A stretch of 64,000 nucleotides of DNA, from contig DIWM01000011.1 in NCBI GenBank assembly GCA_002428485.1, forward strand, positions 6,467-70,466. The letters run 5' to 3'. A program made the position numbers and the translations under genes. Source of the stretch: Deltaproteobacteria bacterium UBA6106. Its GTDB lineage: Bacteria; Desulfobacterota; Syntrophorhabdia; Syntrophorhabdales; Syntrophorhabdaceae. Positions within the stretch are counted from its first letter, which is position 1; every line of letters begins with the position of its first letter. The notes beneath the pieces were generated by a model. That model was not told the origin of the DNA, made no database searches, and was given only the letters and a program-made list of their open reading frames with translations. Positions 26,459-35,535 of the stretch are shown piece by piece.

Positions 26459-26812
26459 TCAGACTTTAGTCGTAAGCTGCTCTTTTGCCTCTATACGTTC
26501 GATCGCCATTGTCCTGATCTCCGCCTGGATCTTCGCCTCGAGATCGGCGGCGGCTGCCTTCTCGGAGATCTCCGCGGCGAGGGTAGCGTCACAGGTTTTG
26601 ATCTCGTCGTCGGTCATGGGACGGGGCTTGCCGGCATCCATTATTAGGCATTTCATCGGCACAAATTTATCGAGCTTCGTCGCGCGGATCCTGCCGGCCT
26701 CCCATTCTTCGAGGAGTTCCGGATATCCGTTCCGGATGTGGTCGCCGGCAGAGGATTCCTCTTCGCCCAGCAGTGCCATCAATATATGTGTATCGCTGTG
26801 GAATATCAGCAT
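26459..26812 (-). CDS. Unrecognised phage protein next to tail-tip gene
   Basis: 117 aa. It begins MLIFHSDTHILMALLGEEES and has a helical, charged C-terminal half (ISEKAAAADLEAKIQAEIRT). It starts 9 bp after the tail-tip gene, with AGGAGG in that gap, as tail-fibre assembly chaperones often do; that role is only positional. Confidence 0.6.
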   Translation of the reverse strand: MLIFHSDTHILMALLGEEESSAGDHIRNGYPELLEEWEAGRIRATKLDKFVPMKCLIMDAGKPRPMTDDEIKTCDATLAAEISEKAAAADLEAKIQAEIRTMAIERIEAKEQLTTKV

Positions 26813-26821
26813 GATTTCCTC

Positions 26822-27826
26822 CTATGCTCCCTGCCTGATATATGTTGCAATAGAATCTGCCTTCTCTGCACCCACTACGGATGCGGCGGGCGTGATTACA
26901 TATTTTGATTGTAGGTAAAGCGTCTGCGCGCCGGATAGCGCCGAGATGTCGAGTTCCAGCACCCCCCTGCCATAGTGGTTTTCTGTGCTAATACTATATC
27001 CGTCTGCTATAAGTTCCGTTGAGTATGTCGTGGAAATCCTATAACGCCCTGCAAACTGGTGAGCTCCGTAAATGCCTCCGCCGTCATTGTTTACAATGTT
27101 GATAGGTAACAGAGCAACGGTAAACCCCTTAGGTAATTTGACTGAGGCACTATTGAGGTCGGCGTATGAACCGGTATTATTTGTGGCGTTCGCGATCGTA
27201 AAATCGTCAAAGATCACTTCCGGGAGCGGGTCATAGTGCAGGTCGTCGAAATAGATATCGCCGGCGACGTCAGTGTCGGTGTACCCTCCGATGTATCGTA
27301 TTTTGATGTACCGGGCATTTGCCGGCGGGACTCCCCATTTAGTATAAGGCGTCCAGGACGTGGGGTTCGATGTCGAGGAATAGACATCTTCGTCCGCGGA
27401 GAGGTCGACCTTGTCCTTGTCGAAGTACCTGATCCTGACGATGTTCTTCATGCCCGCAGCGGATGCCTTGAGCCTGAACCAGAACTTCGGTGATATGTAT
27501 TCCGAAATCGGCAGATAGCCCGTTTCAAGATAGCCTCCGCCGTTACCTGCCCCTGAGGTGCGCGTGAACTTGTATGCCTTTGCCCCCTGGGCGGGAGTGG
27601 TCGTGTCGAATGCCCCCGATCCTCCGGCGTAGAGCGCCCGTGTAAAGTTGTCCGGGATCCCGTCTGCGTCGGCATCGATCTCGAGTGTCCCGTTAGGGAT
27701 ATCGATCACGTCACCGGAGAGGGCGTAGAGGTAATCGAAGTTGTCCTTTATCTTTTGAAAAAGCGCATCGGTCAATGGTTTATCAGCGGATATCTCGTCT
27801 GTTGTTATCGCGCTATATCCTGGCAT
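26822..27826 (-). CDS. Putative tail-tip / fibre protein with beta-sandwich domain
   Basis: 334 aa. The N-terminus (ITTDEISADKPLTDALFQKIKDNFDYLY) is of the kind found in phage tail appendages. The middle (about 60-200) reads like a carbohydrate-binding-type beta-sandwich: YLETGYLPISEYISPKFWFRL, ending GDIYFDDLHYDP. A C-terminal beta domain follows. It is the last structural gene and a candidate receptor-binding protein. Specific family not recognised. Confidence 0.6.
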   Translation of the reverse strand: MPGYSAITTDEISADKPLTDALFQKIKDNFDYLYALSGDVIDIPNGTLEIDADADGIPDNFTRALYAGGSGAFDTTTPAQGAKAYKFTRTSGAGNGGGYLETGYLPISEYISPKFWFRLKASAAGMKNIVRIRYFDKDKVDLSADEDVYSSTSNPTSWTPYTKWGVPPANARYIKIRYIGGYTDTDVAGDIYFDDLHYDPLPEVIFDDFTIANATNNTGSYADLNSASVKLPKGFTVALLPINIVNNDGGGIYGAHQFAGRYRISTTYSTELIADGYSISTENHYGRGVLELDISALSGAQTLYLQSKYVITPAASVVGAEKADSIATYIRQGA

Positions 27827-27838
27827 TGTTCACCCCCG

Positions 27839-29554
27839 TCAATATGTATAGTATGCCTCGTCGCCGTTGCTCATCTGGTTTGTTGTTGCACTGGCGATGA
27901 ACCCGTATTCCTTCTGTGCATCTGTGGCGGATGTGTAATCAACAGCCCCCGTGGCGCTCTGGATAAAGCCTACCTTCTGCTTCGGGAACTTCATCGCCCT
28001 CAGGGACACCTTGTTCCCCTTCTCCTCTCGCTTCACGATTTGAGAGACCACATTGGTCAAGGGAGATCCGTCAGCCTCGCACAGTGCCGAGGTGGTGATC
28101 TTTACCATATCGCCTGTCTTGACCCCGGAGTCTTTCAGCTCCACGTCGAATGTGATGATCGGCAGCGGGTTTTTGCAGAGCCGCAGCATCCTGGCGCCAA
28201 CCCGCCTCATGTAGGCGATAACGAGGTCCTCGTCCATGTAGTCGAGCCGCAGCCACCGGCAGTAGACCTTCTTCTCGACCGATTCGTTGTAGAGGTTCGC
28301 GCCTTCGCCCTCCACGTCGGTGAAGACATCGAGGCAGTTATAGCTCGAGATCTCCTCGTCCTTGCCGATCGCCGTCTTGTTCCAGTAGATGGATATCCTG
28401 CTTACCCGTGATTTCGCGTTCAGATCGACGCTGATGGAATTCGCGATGATGTTATCGGCATCGGTGAAGGTCTGGTATGTCCTGCCGGGATAGTTCGGGA
28501 GGTTCTTCCTGATGGTGATCTTCAGATCCTCGCCGACCCAGCATTTGCAATCGATGAGGTCAATGATCTCGAAGAAGAGCTTGCTCAGTTTAATCGGCTC
28601 GCTGATGATTGCCGAGAAATAGGGCATATCGGCATCAAATGCCTTCCACAGGGCAAAGGCGGTTGAATCGATCGACCCTGCGGCAATGCCCGCATCTGTC
28701 TGGAGCATCGCGAGAAGGATGTCGTATGCGCTCTGCGGGGCGTAATACCGGCACTTCTGGACCTTGTCATTCTGGTTGTGCGCCTCCGCGGTGGTGCTGA
28801 AACATCCACGGATACACCCCGAGAGCTGGTTGCCGGTCTTCAGCAGATAGAAGATGATCTCGTCGCCGATCCTCACATATCCGTTCGCCGCGTCGAGGTC
28901 CGTTGCGTCGGTCAGGGAGAGCTGGACCTGTGTTGCATCGATGGCAGCCGCGAGCTTGATAGTGGACTTCGCGGGTACGTCGATATCGGCGAGCTTCTTG
29001 AGCAGATCGGCGACCTCGATGACCCACCCGCCACGCTTGATGGTGATATTGTCGATGATGCCGTCGAACCGCTGGACAAAGTCTCCTTTCGCGAGGCCGT
29101 AAAAGCCATTGTATATCTTTACCGGTCGCCCCTTGTAATTCGGGTTCCTGGCCACGAGCTTCTTTGCATAGGTCCCCTGGATCGTCGAGCGGGTGCTGTA
29201 ATACGGATCGAGCCCGATGTCGGTCAGTTCCGGCTCGTCCCGGAGCGTGATGCTTACCCTCCCGGATATCGTCAGGTTGTCCTTGATCTCTGTGGGGATG
29301 TATTTTACATCGTCGATGTAAGGGCGGGGGCCCGGGAACGGAAGCGGCGACTTAACGGACGTATATTCATGATCCAGTGTTGTCTTGCTGAAATGCGCCT
29401 TGTCCTTGCAGGTGAAATACGTGTTCCAGCATTTTGTGCCCGTGGCGGTGCAGGGCGAGGATCCGCACGTGTTCGCACAGCGGTCAAGAGTGGCGATGCA
29501 GAGCGTGTTCGGATACCTGGATACGGCGCCGAGCTCTGCTGCGTAGGTCGTCAT
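27839..29554 (-). CDS. Tail hub / tip protein with Cys-rich N-terminus (DUF2163/BR0599-like)
   Basis: 571 aa. Residues 19-49 hold six cysteines (19, 26, 30, 35, 42, 49), followed by hub-like beta domains (about 100-300) and a C-terminal region with DYMDEDLVIAYMRRVGARML and VKTGDMVKITT. Siphophages of the B3/D3112 type have DUF2163- and BR0599-like tail-tip proteins with such cysteines, and lambda gpL binds an iron-sulfur cluster. Overlaps the upstream tail gene by 4 bp. Tail-tip role is fairly sure; cluster binding is inference. Confidence 0.7.
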   Translation of the reverse strand: MTTYAAELGAVSRYPNTLCIATLDRCANTCGSSPCTATGTKCWNTYFTCKDKAHFSKTTLDHEYTSVKSPLPFPGPRPYIDDVKYIPTEIKDNLTISGRVSITLRDEPELTDIGLDPYYSTRSTIQGTYAKKLVARNPNYKGRPVKIYNGFYGLAKGDFVQRFDGIIDNITIKRGGWVIEVADLLKKLADIDVPAKSTIKLAAAIDATQVQLSLTDATDLDAANGYVRIGDEIIFYLLKTGNQLSGCIRGCFSTTAEAHNQNDKVQKCRYYAPQSAYDILLAMLQTDAGIAAGSIDSTAFALWKAFDADMPYFSAIISEPIKLSKLFFEIIDLIDCKCWVGEDLKITIRKNLPNYPGRTYQTFTDADNIIANSISVDLNAKSRVSRISIYWNKTAIGKDEEISSYNCLDVFTDVEGEGANLYNESVEKKVYCRWLRLDYMDEDLVIAYMRRVGARMLRLCKNPLPIITFDVELKDSGVKTGDMVKITTSALCEADGSPLTNVVSQIVKREEKGNKVSLRAMKFPKQKVGFIQSATGAVDYTSATDAQKEYGFIASATTNQMSNGDEAYYTY

Positions 29555-31377
29555 GGCTCCGCCACCCCTTCCATATCGAGGACGAGCGTGTCAGCATAGG
29601 TGCCGACAGAGAGCGGCATGGAAAGGCGGGCGTTCTTTGTCAGTTTCATGAAATAGACGACGTCCGGATATGCTGTCAGGTCCCATGCCCAGGCAAAGGA
29701 TTTGCGAAGCCTTCCATGGGTATCCCAGAAAGGCTTATAGGTGTCCGTGATAAACGAGCGGAGAGGGTTTGAAAATACCACGCGCTGCGCGATCGGGTAA
29801 TAATAGATAACATCGCCCAGGTGGTTGCCCTGGACCGACAGCTCGCTTTCTGATTCGATGCCGATATTGTACGGGTCATAGGGTGAATCCGGAGGGAAGG
29901 GGAACTCCATTCGCTGGCCGAGCATTGCGATGGCGATATACGGGGCGAGGGATTCGGTATCGATCTTCAGGCGTTTGCTTGCCGCGCGGAACGATGTCAG
30001 GAGTTTCATGATCGCCCGGTCATCCGCCGGCTGGAAGACCGCGAGCCTCTCCGTCCAGGTTACCTCGTCGTCGGTACTTTCCACGGACACGGAGGCCTCC
30101 GCGGTCCCGAGATTGTGTCCGAAGAGGAAGAGAGCATCACACGCATCCGATTCGGAGATCTTGTAGGCGTAGCCGCTCGAATCGTTGTAATTGAACCCGG
30201 CTTCGATGGATTCCCAGTTATAGGTTGAGCCGTCCGGGGTGCTGGTAATAGTAACACCCGTATCGGACGGGGATAATATTGTTACCCAATTTGCACCGTC
30301 CCACGATTTAAGGGTTTTGGTAGCATCGAAATAGGCATATAATTTTGATGCTGTACCTGTCATTTTAGTGGGTACATCTGACGATATTTTCGTCCACGTA
30401 GTACCGCTGACCCACTGATATATACCATCACTAAGAGCACAATATAACGTTGCGTTATTTACTACTGCCCCCGCTGATGCCATTATAGAATTGTGGATTA
30501 CATTCCACGAACTGACCGACCCGGCATATTGATATGTTTTGGCAAATCCGGGGAAGGTGCCATATGTAAGGGCACCCATGGTCCACAGCTTATCGACATC
30601 GGCCCCGCTTGTATCCGTCCATGTGCTTGTTGACGGAACATATCTCCATGCCCCCTGTCCTACGATATTCATATATACAACATCGTCCCCGGCTGAAATT
30701 ACATTGACAACAGAAGACGAAGCAAACTCTGTCCGTGTATCTGTTGCTGTGTCATATTCATAAGCCTTATTGGTGTTATACGCATAAAACAGCAACGTCC
30801 CGTAGGCACTCATCACCGTAGGCTCGTCGGTGTTCAGTTTCGTCCATGTAGTGCCATCGTATTTCCAGAGACCATTACCGGAAAAGGATGCAAACAATAA
30901 AGACGCTCCGGCAGTCATGCCGATAGGATTTGTCGCATGGATTCTGACCCACCCATCACCATTATGTTCCCATATCCCGTTATTTTCCCATGAGGCATAT
31001 ACAACAGAAGGGGAGGCACATATTTTAAGGACACTGGATGGAGTATTTGCTGATGCGGCCTTGATATAGCCTATGGCCTTTTTGCCTGCAGAATCAATGA
31101 CGACGAGGCGTTTGCCGATATGGTCGGTGAGCACGTCTGCGGCGGAGAAATCTACGAAGGCAGACCCATCGAGGAGTGAGAGGCGCATATCGGCAAGGGT
31201 TACCGTTCCTTTTGCCAGCGGCGCCTCGGTGATGTATTTTGTGCCGTAGCTGGCTGCTTTCCAGAAGCTATGAGGCCTGAGGTCCTTTATGTTATTGACG
31301 TCGAAGCCGCTCTCCGTGTCGGTGGCGGAGAGGGCGCCGTCCTCGAAACGGTTATCGTATAGGATTACAGGGTTCAA
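29551..31377 (-). CDS. Tail protein carrying a seven-bladed propeller-like insertion
   Basis: 608 aa. The N-terminus (about 1-115) and C-terminus (about 375-608, with LFGHNLGTAEASVSVES and YPDVVYFMKLTKNARLSM) look like a siphophage tail-tip component. Between them, residues about 118-372 hold seven tandem units of about 33-38 residues with the pattern LxASFxGNGLWKYDGTTWTK, which is what a seven-bladed beta-propeller (tectonin- or lectin-like) looks like. DNA of the insert (about 30262-31026) is visibly AT-richer than its flanks. Likely surface exposed and glycan-binding; function is inference. Confidence 0.7.
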   Translation of the reverse strand: MNPVILYDNRFEDGALSATDTESGFDVNNIKDLRPHSFWKAASYGTKYITEAPLAKGTVTLADMRLSLLDGSAFVDFSAADVLTDHIGKRLVVIDSAGKKAIGYIKAASANTPSSVLKICASPSVVYASWENNGIWEHNGDGWVRIHATNPIGMTAGASLLFASFSGNGLWKYDGTTWTKLNTDEPTVMSAYGTLLFYAYNTNKAYEYDTATDTRTEFASSSVVNVISAGDDVVYMNIVGQGAWRYVPSTSTWTDTSGADVDKLWTMGALTYGTFPGFAKTYQYAGSVSSWNVIHNSIMASAGAVVNNATLYCALSDGIYQWVSGTTWTKISSDVPTKMTGTASKLYAYFDATKTLKSWDGANWVTILSPSDTGVTITSTPDGSTYNWESIEAGFNYNDSSGYAYKISESDACDALFLFGHNLGTAEASVSVESTDDEVTWTERLAVFQPADDRAIMKLLTSFRAASKRLKIDTESLAPYIAIAMLGQRMEFPFPPDSPYDPYNIGIESESELSVQGNHLGDVIYYYPIAQRVVFSNPLRSFITDTYKPFWDTHGRLRKSFAWAWDLTAYPDVVYFMKLTKNARLSMPLSVGTYADTLVLDMEGVAEP

Positions 31378-33648
31378 TTAATGCGCTCCATCGTTTACCG
31401 CCTTCTGCAATGCAGGCACGAGCTCCCTCGCGAGCTCGTCCTTTGCTCCTTCAGAAATAAATCCGTAATTGTAGAGATTCACAACAAGGGGACGTGCCTC
31501 GGTCTTCTGCTCCGCTTGGTAGCTTGGCTCGTTTGGCTGCGTGTATGAATACCCACCACCGGCTGATATGCCCGTTGCCGGTGAGGCGGTAGCCATCTTC
31601 TGGCTGGAAATTGCGGCCACCCTTGCCATGCCTGCGGCGATCGCCACTCCCGCCGCTGCGGCAGCGACAAATGGAGCGAAGGGGCCTCCGTACTTCATGC
31701 CCCAAGCATAAGCATCCTGTGCGGCCATAATGGTCGATATCGTTGTTTCCGCAATGGCCATGGCCTGGTAAAGTCGGAATGCAGCCTGGCTCTGTTGCCC
31801 TGTGGCATTATAAAATGTGAGTGCAACCCCGGCCATCGCACCAAACATCCCCTGGGTTATTTGCGCTCTCATGGAGGCAGTCCGCTGATCATTAGCGATG
31901 ATCATAGACTGATATGCTGCATTCAGTTCATACCCGGCTGCCTCGCTACCACCATAATCATTCAAATTCTGCTGATACAATTCACGCATCTGGTTATAAT
32001 GCTCGCGGGCCCGTTCATATTCCAGGGTATATTTATCCTGCCCTGTCACGACATCTGTGATCCCTTTAATATTTGTTGCCATCATACCCATCCCTGGCGC
32101 ATAATCACCGGATTGGTTGATGGTATTCATGGTGTTCGACCAGATATCGTTATAACCGGTGAGCTGCTGCTGGCGTTGCTGGTCAAACAGGGCCTGGTAT
32201 TTACTCCCCTGCTCGGTGAGCTGCTGCATCAGTTTATTGTGGCTTTCATCCCGGGCGGTTTGTTTTACGATCTCCGATACGCGGGCGATCTCGGCCCAGC
32301 GCGTCTCAAACTCCTCCGCATCGAGGCCGAGCTTCCCGAGATTTGCCCCGATCTTCGCGGCTGCGGCGTCGATCTGTGCTATCTGCTTGTCAAGCTCCGT
32401 GCCCTGCATGGCCGTAAAATATGCCAGCTCCTCTTCCGCCATGCGGTACATATCCTTCTGCCAGTCCGCGAGATCCTTCTCTGCCTCGATGACCTGTTTC
32501 TGTTTGAGATAATACTCTGCGAGAGCGAGCGTCTCCTCGACCTTGGCCTTTGCAACACCTTTTTTTATTAAAGATTCAGCCTGGCGATTGACCTCGGCCA
32601 GTCTTTTTGTCTCCTCAGTTAGGAGGGGGTTGAGATTTGCCACCTGTACGGCCCAGTCGGCATATGCATCTGCCGCGGCGGTTGCCTTTTCTGCAGGCTT
32701 TTTTGCTTCGATTGCGGCCTTTGTCTGCTCAACGATTGCACGCTTCTGTTTTTCTGCAAAGGCTATTCTGGATTCTTTCGACCCGGCCACATTACCTGTT
32801 ATGTCGTATCCTTCGATAACCCCTCCAACATCTCCTAACTGCCCTGATTCTACCAGTTCCGTGAGCCAGTCCTTGTACTCTTTGCCGGGGCCGCGGAGGA
32901 AGTCCCATATCACGGCGGCATATTTCCCGAACTGCTCCATGATGTTTTGCATGTTGGCGTTGTGTTCCTGTATCTTCTCCGCAACGGATTGCTCTTCTAT
33001 GCCGAGTATGGCCGCCTGTTTCGCGGCGTTCGCCATTGCAAGCTCATAGATCCTCACATCCTCTATGCCTGCGGCGAGGGCCTGGTTGACCAGTGAGATG
33101 TCCTCCTTGGCGAGCAGGCCATACTTTCTGAGGGCACGGGGCATATTGTTTGCTATCGCGTCGGTGATGGTTTCGTATGCCGCCCTGACGTCTTCACCGG
33201 CGATCCTCGCAGAGACCCGCGCGGCCTCCATGATCAATACAAGCTGGCTCTCTCCCAGATCCTGGACTATGCCTTTGATGGCCTTCTGCATGATATCTGA
33301 TTCATCGATCGTCCCCGCTGAGGCCCGGCGCATTGCGGCGATCATCCGGTCGGAATTAATATTTGCCGCATCGGCGGCGATCCGGAAGGACTCTTCCGCC
33401 TGCATGGCCTTTGCGCCGAGGGTGACCGAAGACATGAAGGCATCCCAGTATCCCTTGGCCTTTTCAATGACATACATCCAGCTTGCAATCTTGACGGAGA
33501 CGGCGCTCCAGGCTGCCTGTATTTCCGATGATGATTTTTTTGTGGTTTCACCGAGCTTTTTCTGTGCATCATCGGCGGTCCTGATGCCGTTCACGGCGCC
33601 GTTTGCATCGGTGGTAAGGATGATTTGTATCCTGTTCTCGTTAGGCAT
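31378..33648 (-). CDS. Tail tape measure protein
   Basis: 756 aa, long and helical, with coiled-coil stretches (about 300-480) and hydrophobic segments near residues 610-690 (GAMAGVALTFYNATG; APFVAAAAAGVAIAAGMARVAAIS). It begins with a lambda-family-like IQIILTTDANGAVNGIRTADDAQ. It sets tail length and follows the frameshifted tail chaperone gene, as in most siphophages. Overlaps that gene by 8 bp. Confidence 0.88.
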   Translation of the reverse strand: MPNENRIQIILTTDANGAVNGIRTADDAQKKLGETTKKSSSEIQAAWSAVSVKIASWMYVIEKAKGYWDAFMSSVTLGAKAMQAEESFRIAADAANINSDRMIAAMRRASAGTIDESDIMQKAIKGIVQDLGESQLVLIMEAARVSARIAGEDVRAAYETITDAIANNMPRALRKYGLLAKEDISLVNQALAAGIEDVRIYELAMANAAKQAAILGIEEQSVAEKIQEHNANMQNIMEQFGKYAAVIWDFLRGPGKEYKDWLTELVESGQLGDVGGVIEGYDITGNVAGSKESRIAFAEKQKRAIVEQTKAAIEAKKPAEKATAAADAYADWAVQVANLNPLLTEETKRLAEVNRQAESLIKKGVAKAKVEETLALAEYYLKQKQVIEAEKDLADWQKDMYRMAEEELAYFTAMQGTELDKQIAQIDAAAAKIGANLGKLGLDAEEFETRWAEIARVSEIVKQTARDESHNKLMQQLTEQGSKYQALFDQQRQQQLTGYNDIWSNTMNTINQSGDYAPGMGMMATNIKGITDVVTGQDKYTLEYERAREHYNQMRELYQQNLNDYGGSEAAGYELNAAYQSMIIANDQRTASMRAQITQGMFGAMAGVALTFYNATGQQSQAAFRLYQAMAIAETTISTIMAAQDAYAWGMKYGGPFAPFVAAAAAGVAIAAGMARVAAISSQKMATASPATGISAGGGYSYTQPNEPSYQAEQKTEARPLVVNLYNYGFISEGAKDELARELVPALQKAVNDGAH

Positions 33649-34350
33649 GACGCGCTCCCGCCAGGAGGGTCATTATTGTCCTGTCTTTATCTGCTTCCAT
33701 TTCCATCTTCATAACCCCGATGTCCATCCATTCCTCAATGGTGAGATCGTTTGCTGCAAAGGGATACCCTCCCTGCATCAACATATACAGATAATAGATG
33801 TGGCGGAACCAGTGTGTCGGTTGATATGGATCCCTCAGTTCGCATGTTGCACATACCTGATCCAGATTCTGTCCGCAACCCGCTGCGCATTTCTTTTTTT
33901 TCTCCGGTGTGCATTGCGCCCGCAGTTTGTCTATTTCCGATCGAAAGGGATTATGTCCTTGCCCTCCCCCCGGTTCGCTCCCTCGTCCGGGACAACCCGT
34001 AACCCCATAAACACTTTCAGGCTTAAGGCGGACAACAGGTCGGATGCCGTTTCCCTCACAAGATCCTTCCAATCTTCACGATAATGCGGGCTTGCAGGAT
34101 CTGCCGATATAGGCTCTCCGCCGTAGCCGAAGGACCCTTCAGAAAAACCTGTCAATATCTTCAGCGCTGAATCAACTCTGGCCTGGGGGGTGTTGTCGAT
34201 TACTTCAGTGCCTTCGCGCCGGTATGATGCCGCCTCAAATTCCACTCTGTCGGTTGAGGTCGGCAATCTGTAATATAATGTTATTTTCGATCCTGATATC
34301 GGGTCCTCAAGGATCATTTTGTTGTGATCACTTTGTTTTAGATCTCTCAT
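33641..34350 (-). CDS. Tail assembly chaperone, frameshift (G-T type) product
   Basis: Two frames overlap: 34350-33931 (0 frame) and an open -1 frame ending at 33641. The -1 frame has no ribosome site or credible start near the junction. A shift at 33943-33949 would give a 236-aa product: 136 residues of the first frame, then 100 of the second (RSEIDKLRAQC onward, with CAAGCGQ and CATCELR cysteines and IEEWMDIGVMKMEMEADK). Lambda gpG/gpGT uses the same layout just upstream of the tape measure gene. Frameshift seen as sequence signal, not measured. Confidence 0.7.
33931..34350 (-). CDS. Tail assembly chaperone, unshifted (G type) product
   Basis: 139 aa, soluble, with ISGSKITLYYRLPTSTDRVEF and a LKILTGFSEGSFGYGG middle. 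It lies between the tail tube and tape measure genes, the standard place for the chaperone that coats the tape measure during tail assembly. Its stop is 10 bp past the slippery heptamer. Confidence 0.75.
   Translation of the reverse strand: MRDLKQSDHNKMILEDPISGSKITLYYRLPTSTDRVEFEAASYRREGTEVIDNTPQARVDSALKILTGFSEGSFGYGGEPISADPASPHYREDWKDLVRETASDLLSALSLKVFMGLRVVPDEGANRGEGKDIIPFDRK
33943..33949 (-). promoter_or_regulatory. Slippery heptamer for -1 ribosomal frameshifting
   Basis: Minus strand reads C CCT TTC in the 0 frame, a perfect X XXY YYZ heptamer. A slip there enters the -1 frame that continues for 100 codons. An upstream run of six G is not in register for a good double slip. Confidence 0.65.
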
Positions 34351-34428
34351 AAAACCTCCTTAATTTAGCTGAGAGCGGAGAGCTGAGAGTTTGAATGCTC
34401 TCGCTCTTTTCCCCTCGCTCCTCGCCGG

Positions 34429-35358
34429 TTACGTGAAGCTGAACTTTATCTCGTCGTTGCCGGTGTTCGGGGTGAAGTTGAGCTTCAGCGCATTGGTGAG
34501 AAGGCTTTCCCGTTCCCCGTATTTCACGTCCGCGATCTGTACCTTCGGCGCCGTTATGACGCAGCGGTTGCCGGCAACGGATCCCACCGTAGCCGTGAAC
34601 ACAACGAGCGTGTTCGCAGCCCACAATCCCCAGAAGCTTTTTGTTGACAGGGCAACGACCTCGGGGTCGATCTCGCAGGTAACCTTCCGTTCCTTGATGA
34701 AATACTCGAGGATCCCTGTCGCCGCGTTCGCGCTGGGGCGGCGCCCGATCTCGTTGCCCGTGTCAATCTTGATCTTTTCAATGACCGCTGCGTATGAATC
34801 GATCGCGAACGATGCAGAGAGGAAGCGGGGAGGGACGGTCGCGTTGACGGTGATCGCGGGGATCGAGCCGTCTGCGGCGGCGGTGTAGATGCCGGTGAAC
34901 TCCCAGTTGATCTTGCCGTATTCTCCGGCGGTGAGGTCGACGGTAAAGGTCCCGCGGCATCCGGAGATCTTGTGGACGATATCGTGCTGGTAGAAATAGA
35001 TCGTGATGCTCTCTCCGGTGGACTGGTTGCTGTTCGGGTCATAGACATCCGATGTGCCGGGCGTGTTTGTCCTGGTGTAGTTACAGGCGCGGAAGAGCGG
35101 GTCTATCTCAGGCGCGGTCCCTGCCGTTCCAGATCCTTTCAGCTCCGTGGCAAACTTGATCTTGACTGCTTCGCCGGTCGAGACGCCGGCCACATTGCCG
35201 TAATAGGTGCGGGTGTTCTTCCGCTCCAGGAACTTCTGCACCACCTCAAGCTCCGGGGACTCACAGAGGATCGAGTTCGCGGCCGCCGAGGGCGTCGGGT
35301 CTGTTCCATACGCTACCGATTCGACCTTTGCTAATATTACTGCACGTGTCTTTAACAT
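34429..35358 (-). CDS. Major tail tube protein
   Basis: 309 aa, beta-rich. Features include VIAKVES-like start (LAKVESVAYGTDPTPSAAAN), GCRGTFTVDLTAGEYGKINWEFTGIY and a C-terminal TLVVFTATVGSVAGNRC. This pattern is that of siphophage tail tube subunits, which stack into the tail lumen. The start has AGGAGG that overlaps the stop of the small gene upstream. Confidence 0.75.
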   Translation of the reverse strand: MLKTRAVILAKVESVAYGTDPTPSAAANSILCESPELEVVQKFLERKNTRTYYGNVAGVSTGEAVKIKFATELKGSGTAGTAPEIDPLFRACNYTRTNTPGTSDVYDPNSNQSTGESITIYFYQHDIVHKISGCRGTFTVDLTAGEYGKINWEFTGIYTAAADGSIPAITVNATVPPRFLSASFAIDSYAAVIEKIKIDTGNEIGRRPSANAATGILEYFIKERKVTCEIDPEVVALSTKSFWGLWAANTLVVFTATVGSVAGNRCVITAPKVQIADVKYGERESLLTNALKLNFTPNTGNDEIKFSFT

Positions 35359-35361
35359 CGC

Positions 35362-35523
35362 TTACCTCCTTTGCCTTTTATCTGGTTTTTCCTGTTCTTT
35401 CGGCTCTTCCGGTTGATCCTGTTCCGCTGCTGGCTGCCTGGCCTTCATTGCCTCGTCGGAAAGGTCCGGCGTGATGGCTCCGGTCTTTGGGTCCTGTATG
35501 TATGCTCCTGATGGTCTGTCCAT
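35362..35523 (-). CDS. Small phage protein, 53 aa
   Basis: MDRPSGAYIQDPKTGAITPD followed by an acidic/lysine-rich tail (EEPKEQEKPDK). AGGAGG sits 5 bp ahead of the ATG, and the stop runs into the ribosome site of the tail tube gene. The layout is that of DUF2635-like small proteins found before tail tube or sheath genes in Mu-like phages; that family call is tentative. Confidence 0.65.
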   Translation of the reverse strand: MDRPSGAYIQDPKTGAITPDLSDEAMKARQPAAEQDQPEEPKEQEKPDKRQRR

Positions 35524-35535
35524 TTTTGCCTCCTT

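Noticed and set aside
26822..31377. Diversity-generating retroelement acting on the tail genes
   Set aside because: No reverse transcriptase or template repeat was found in or beside the tail-tip genes.
33968..33980. Run of six G in the tail chaperone as the frameshift site
   Set aside because: In the 0 frame it reads CGG GGG GAG, which does not permit a good double -1 slip; C CCT TTC downstream does.
33065..34084. 339-codon plus-strand frame antisense to the tape measure gene
   Set aside because: No ribosome site or recognisable domain; it runs through three well-supported minus-strand phage genes.
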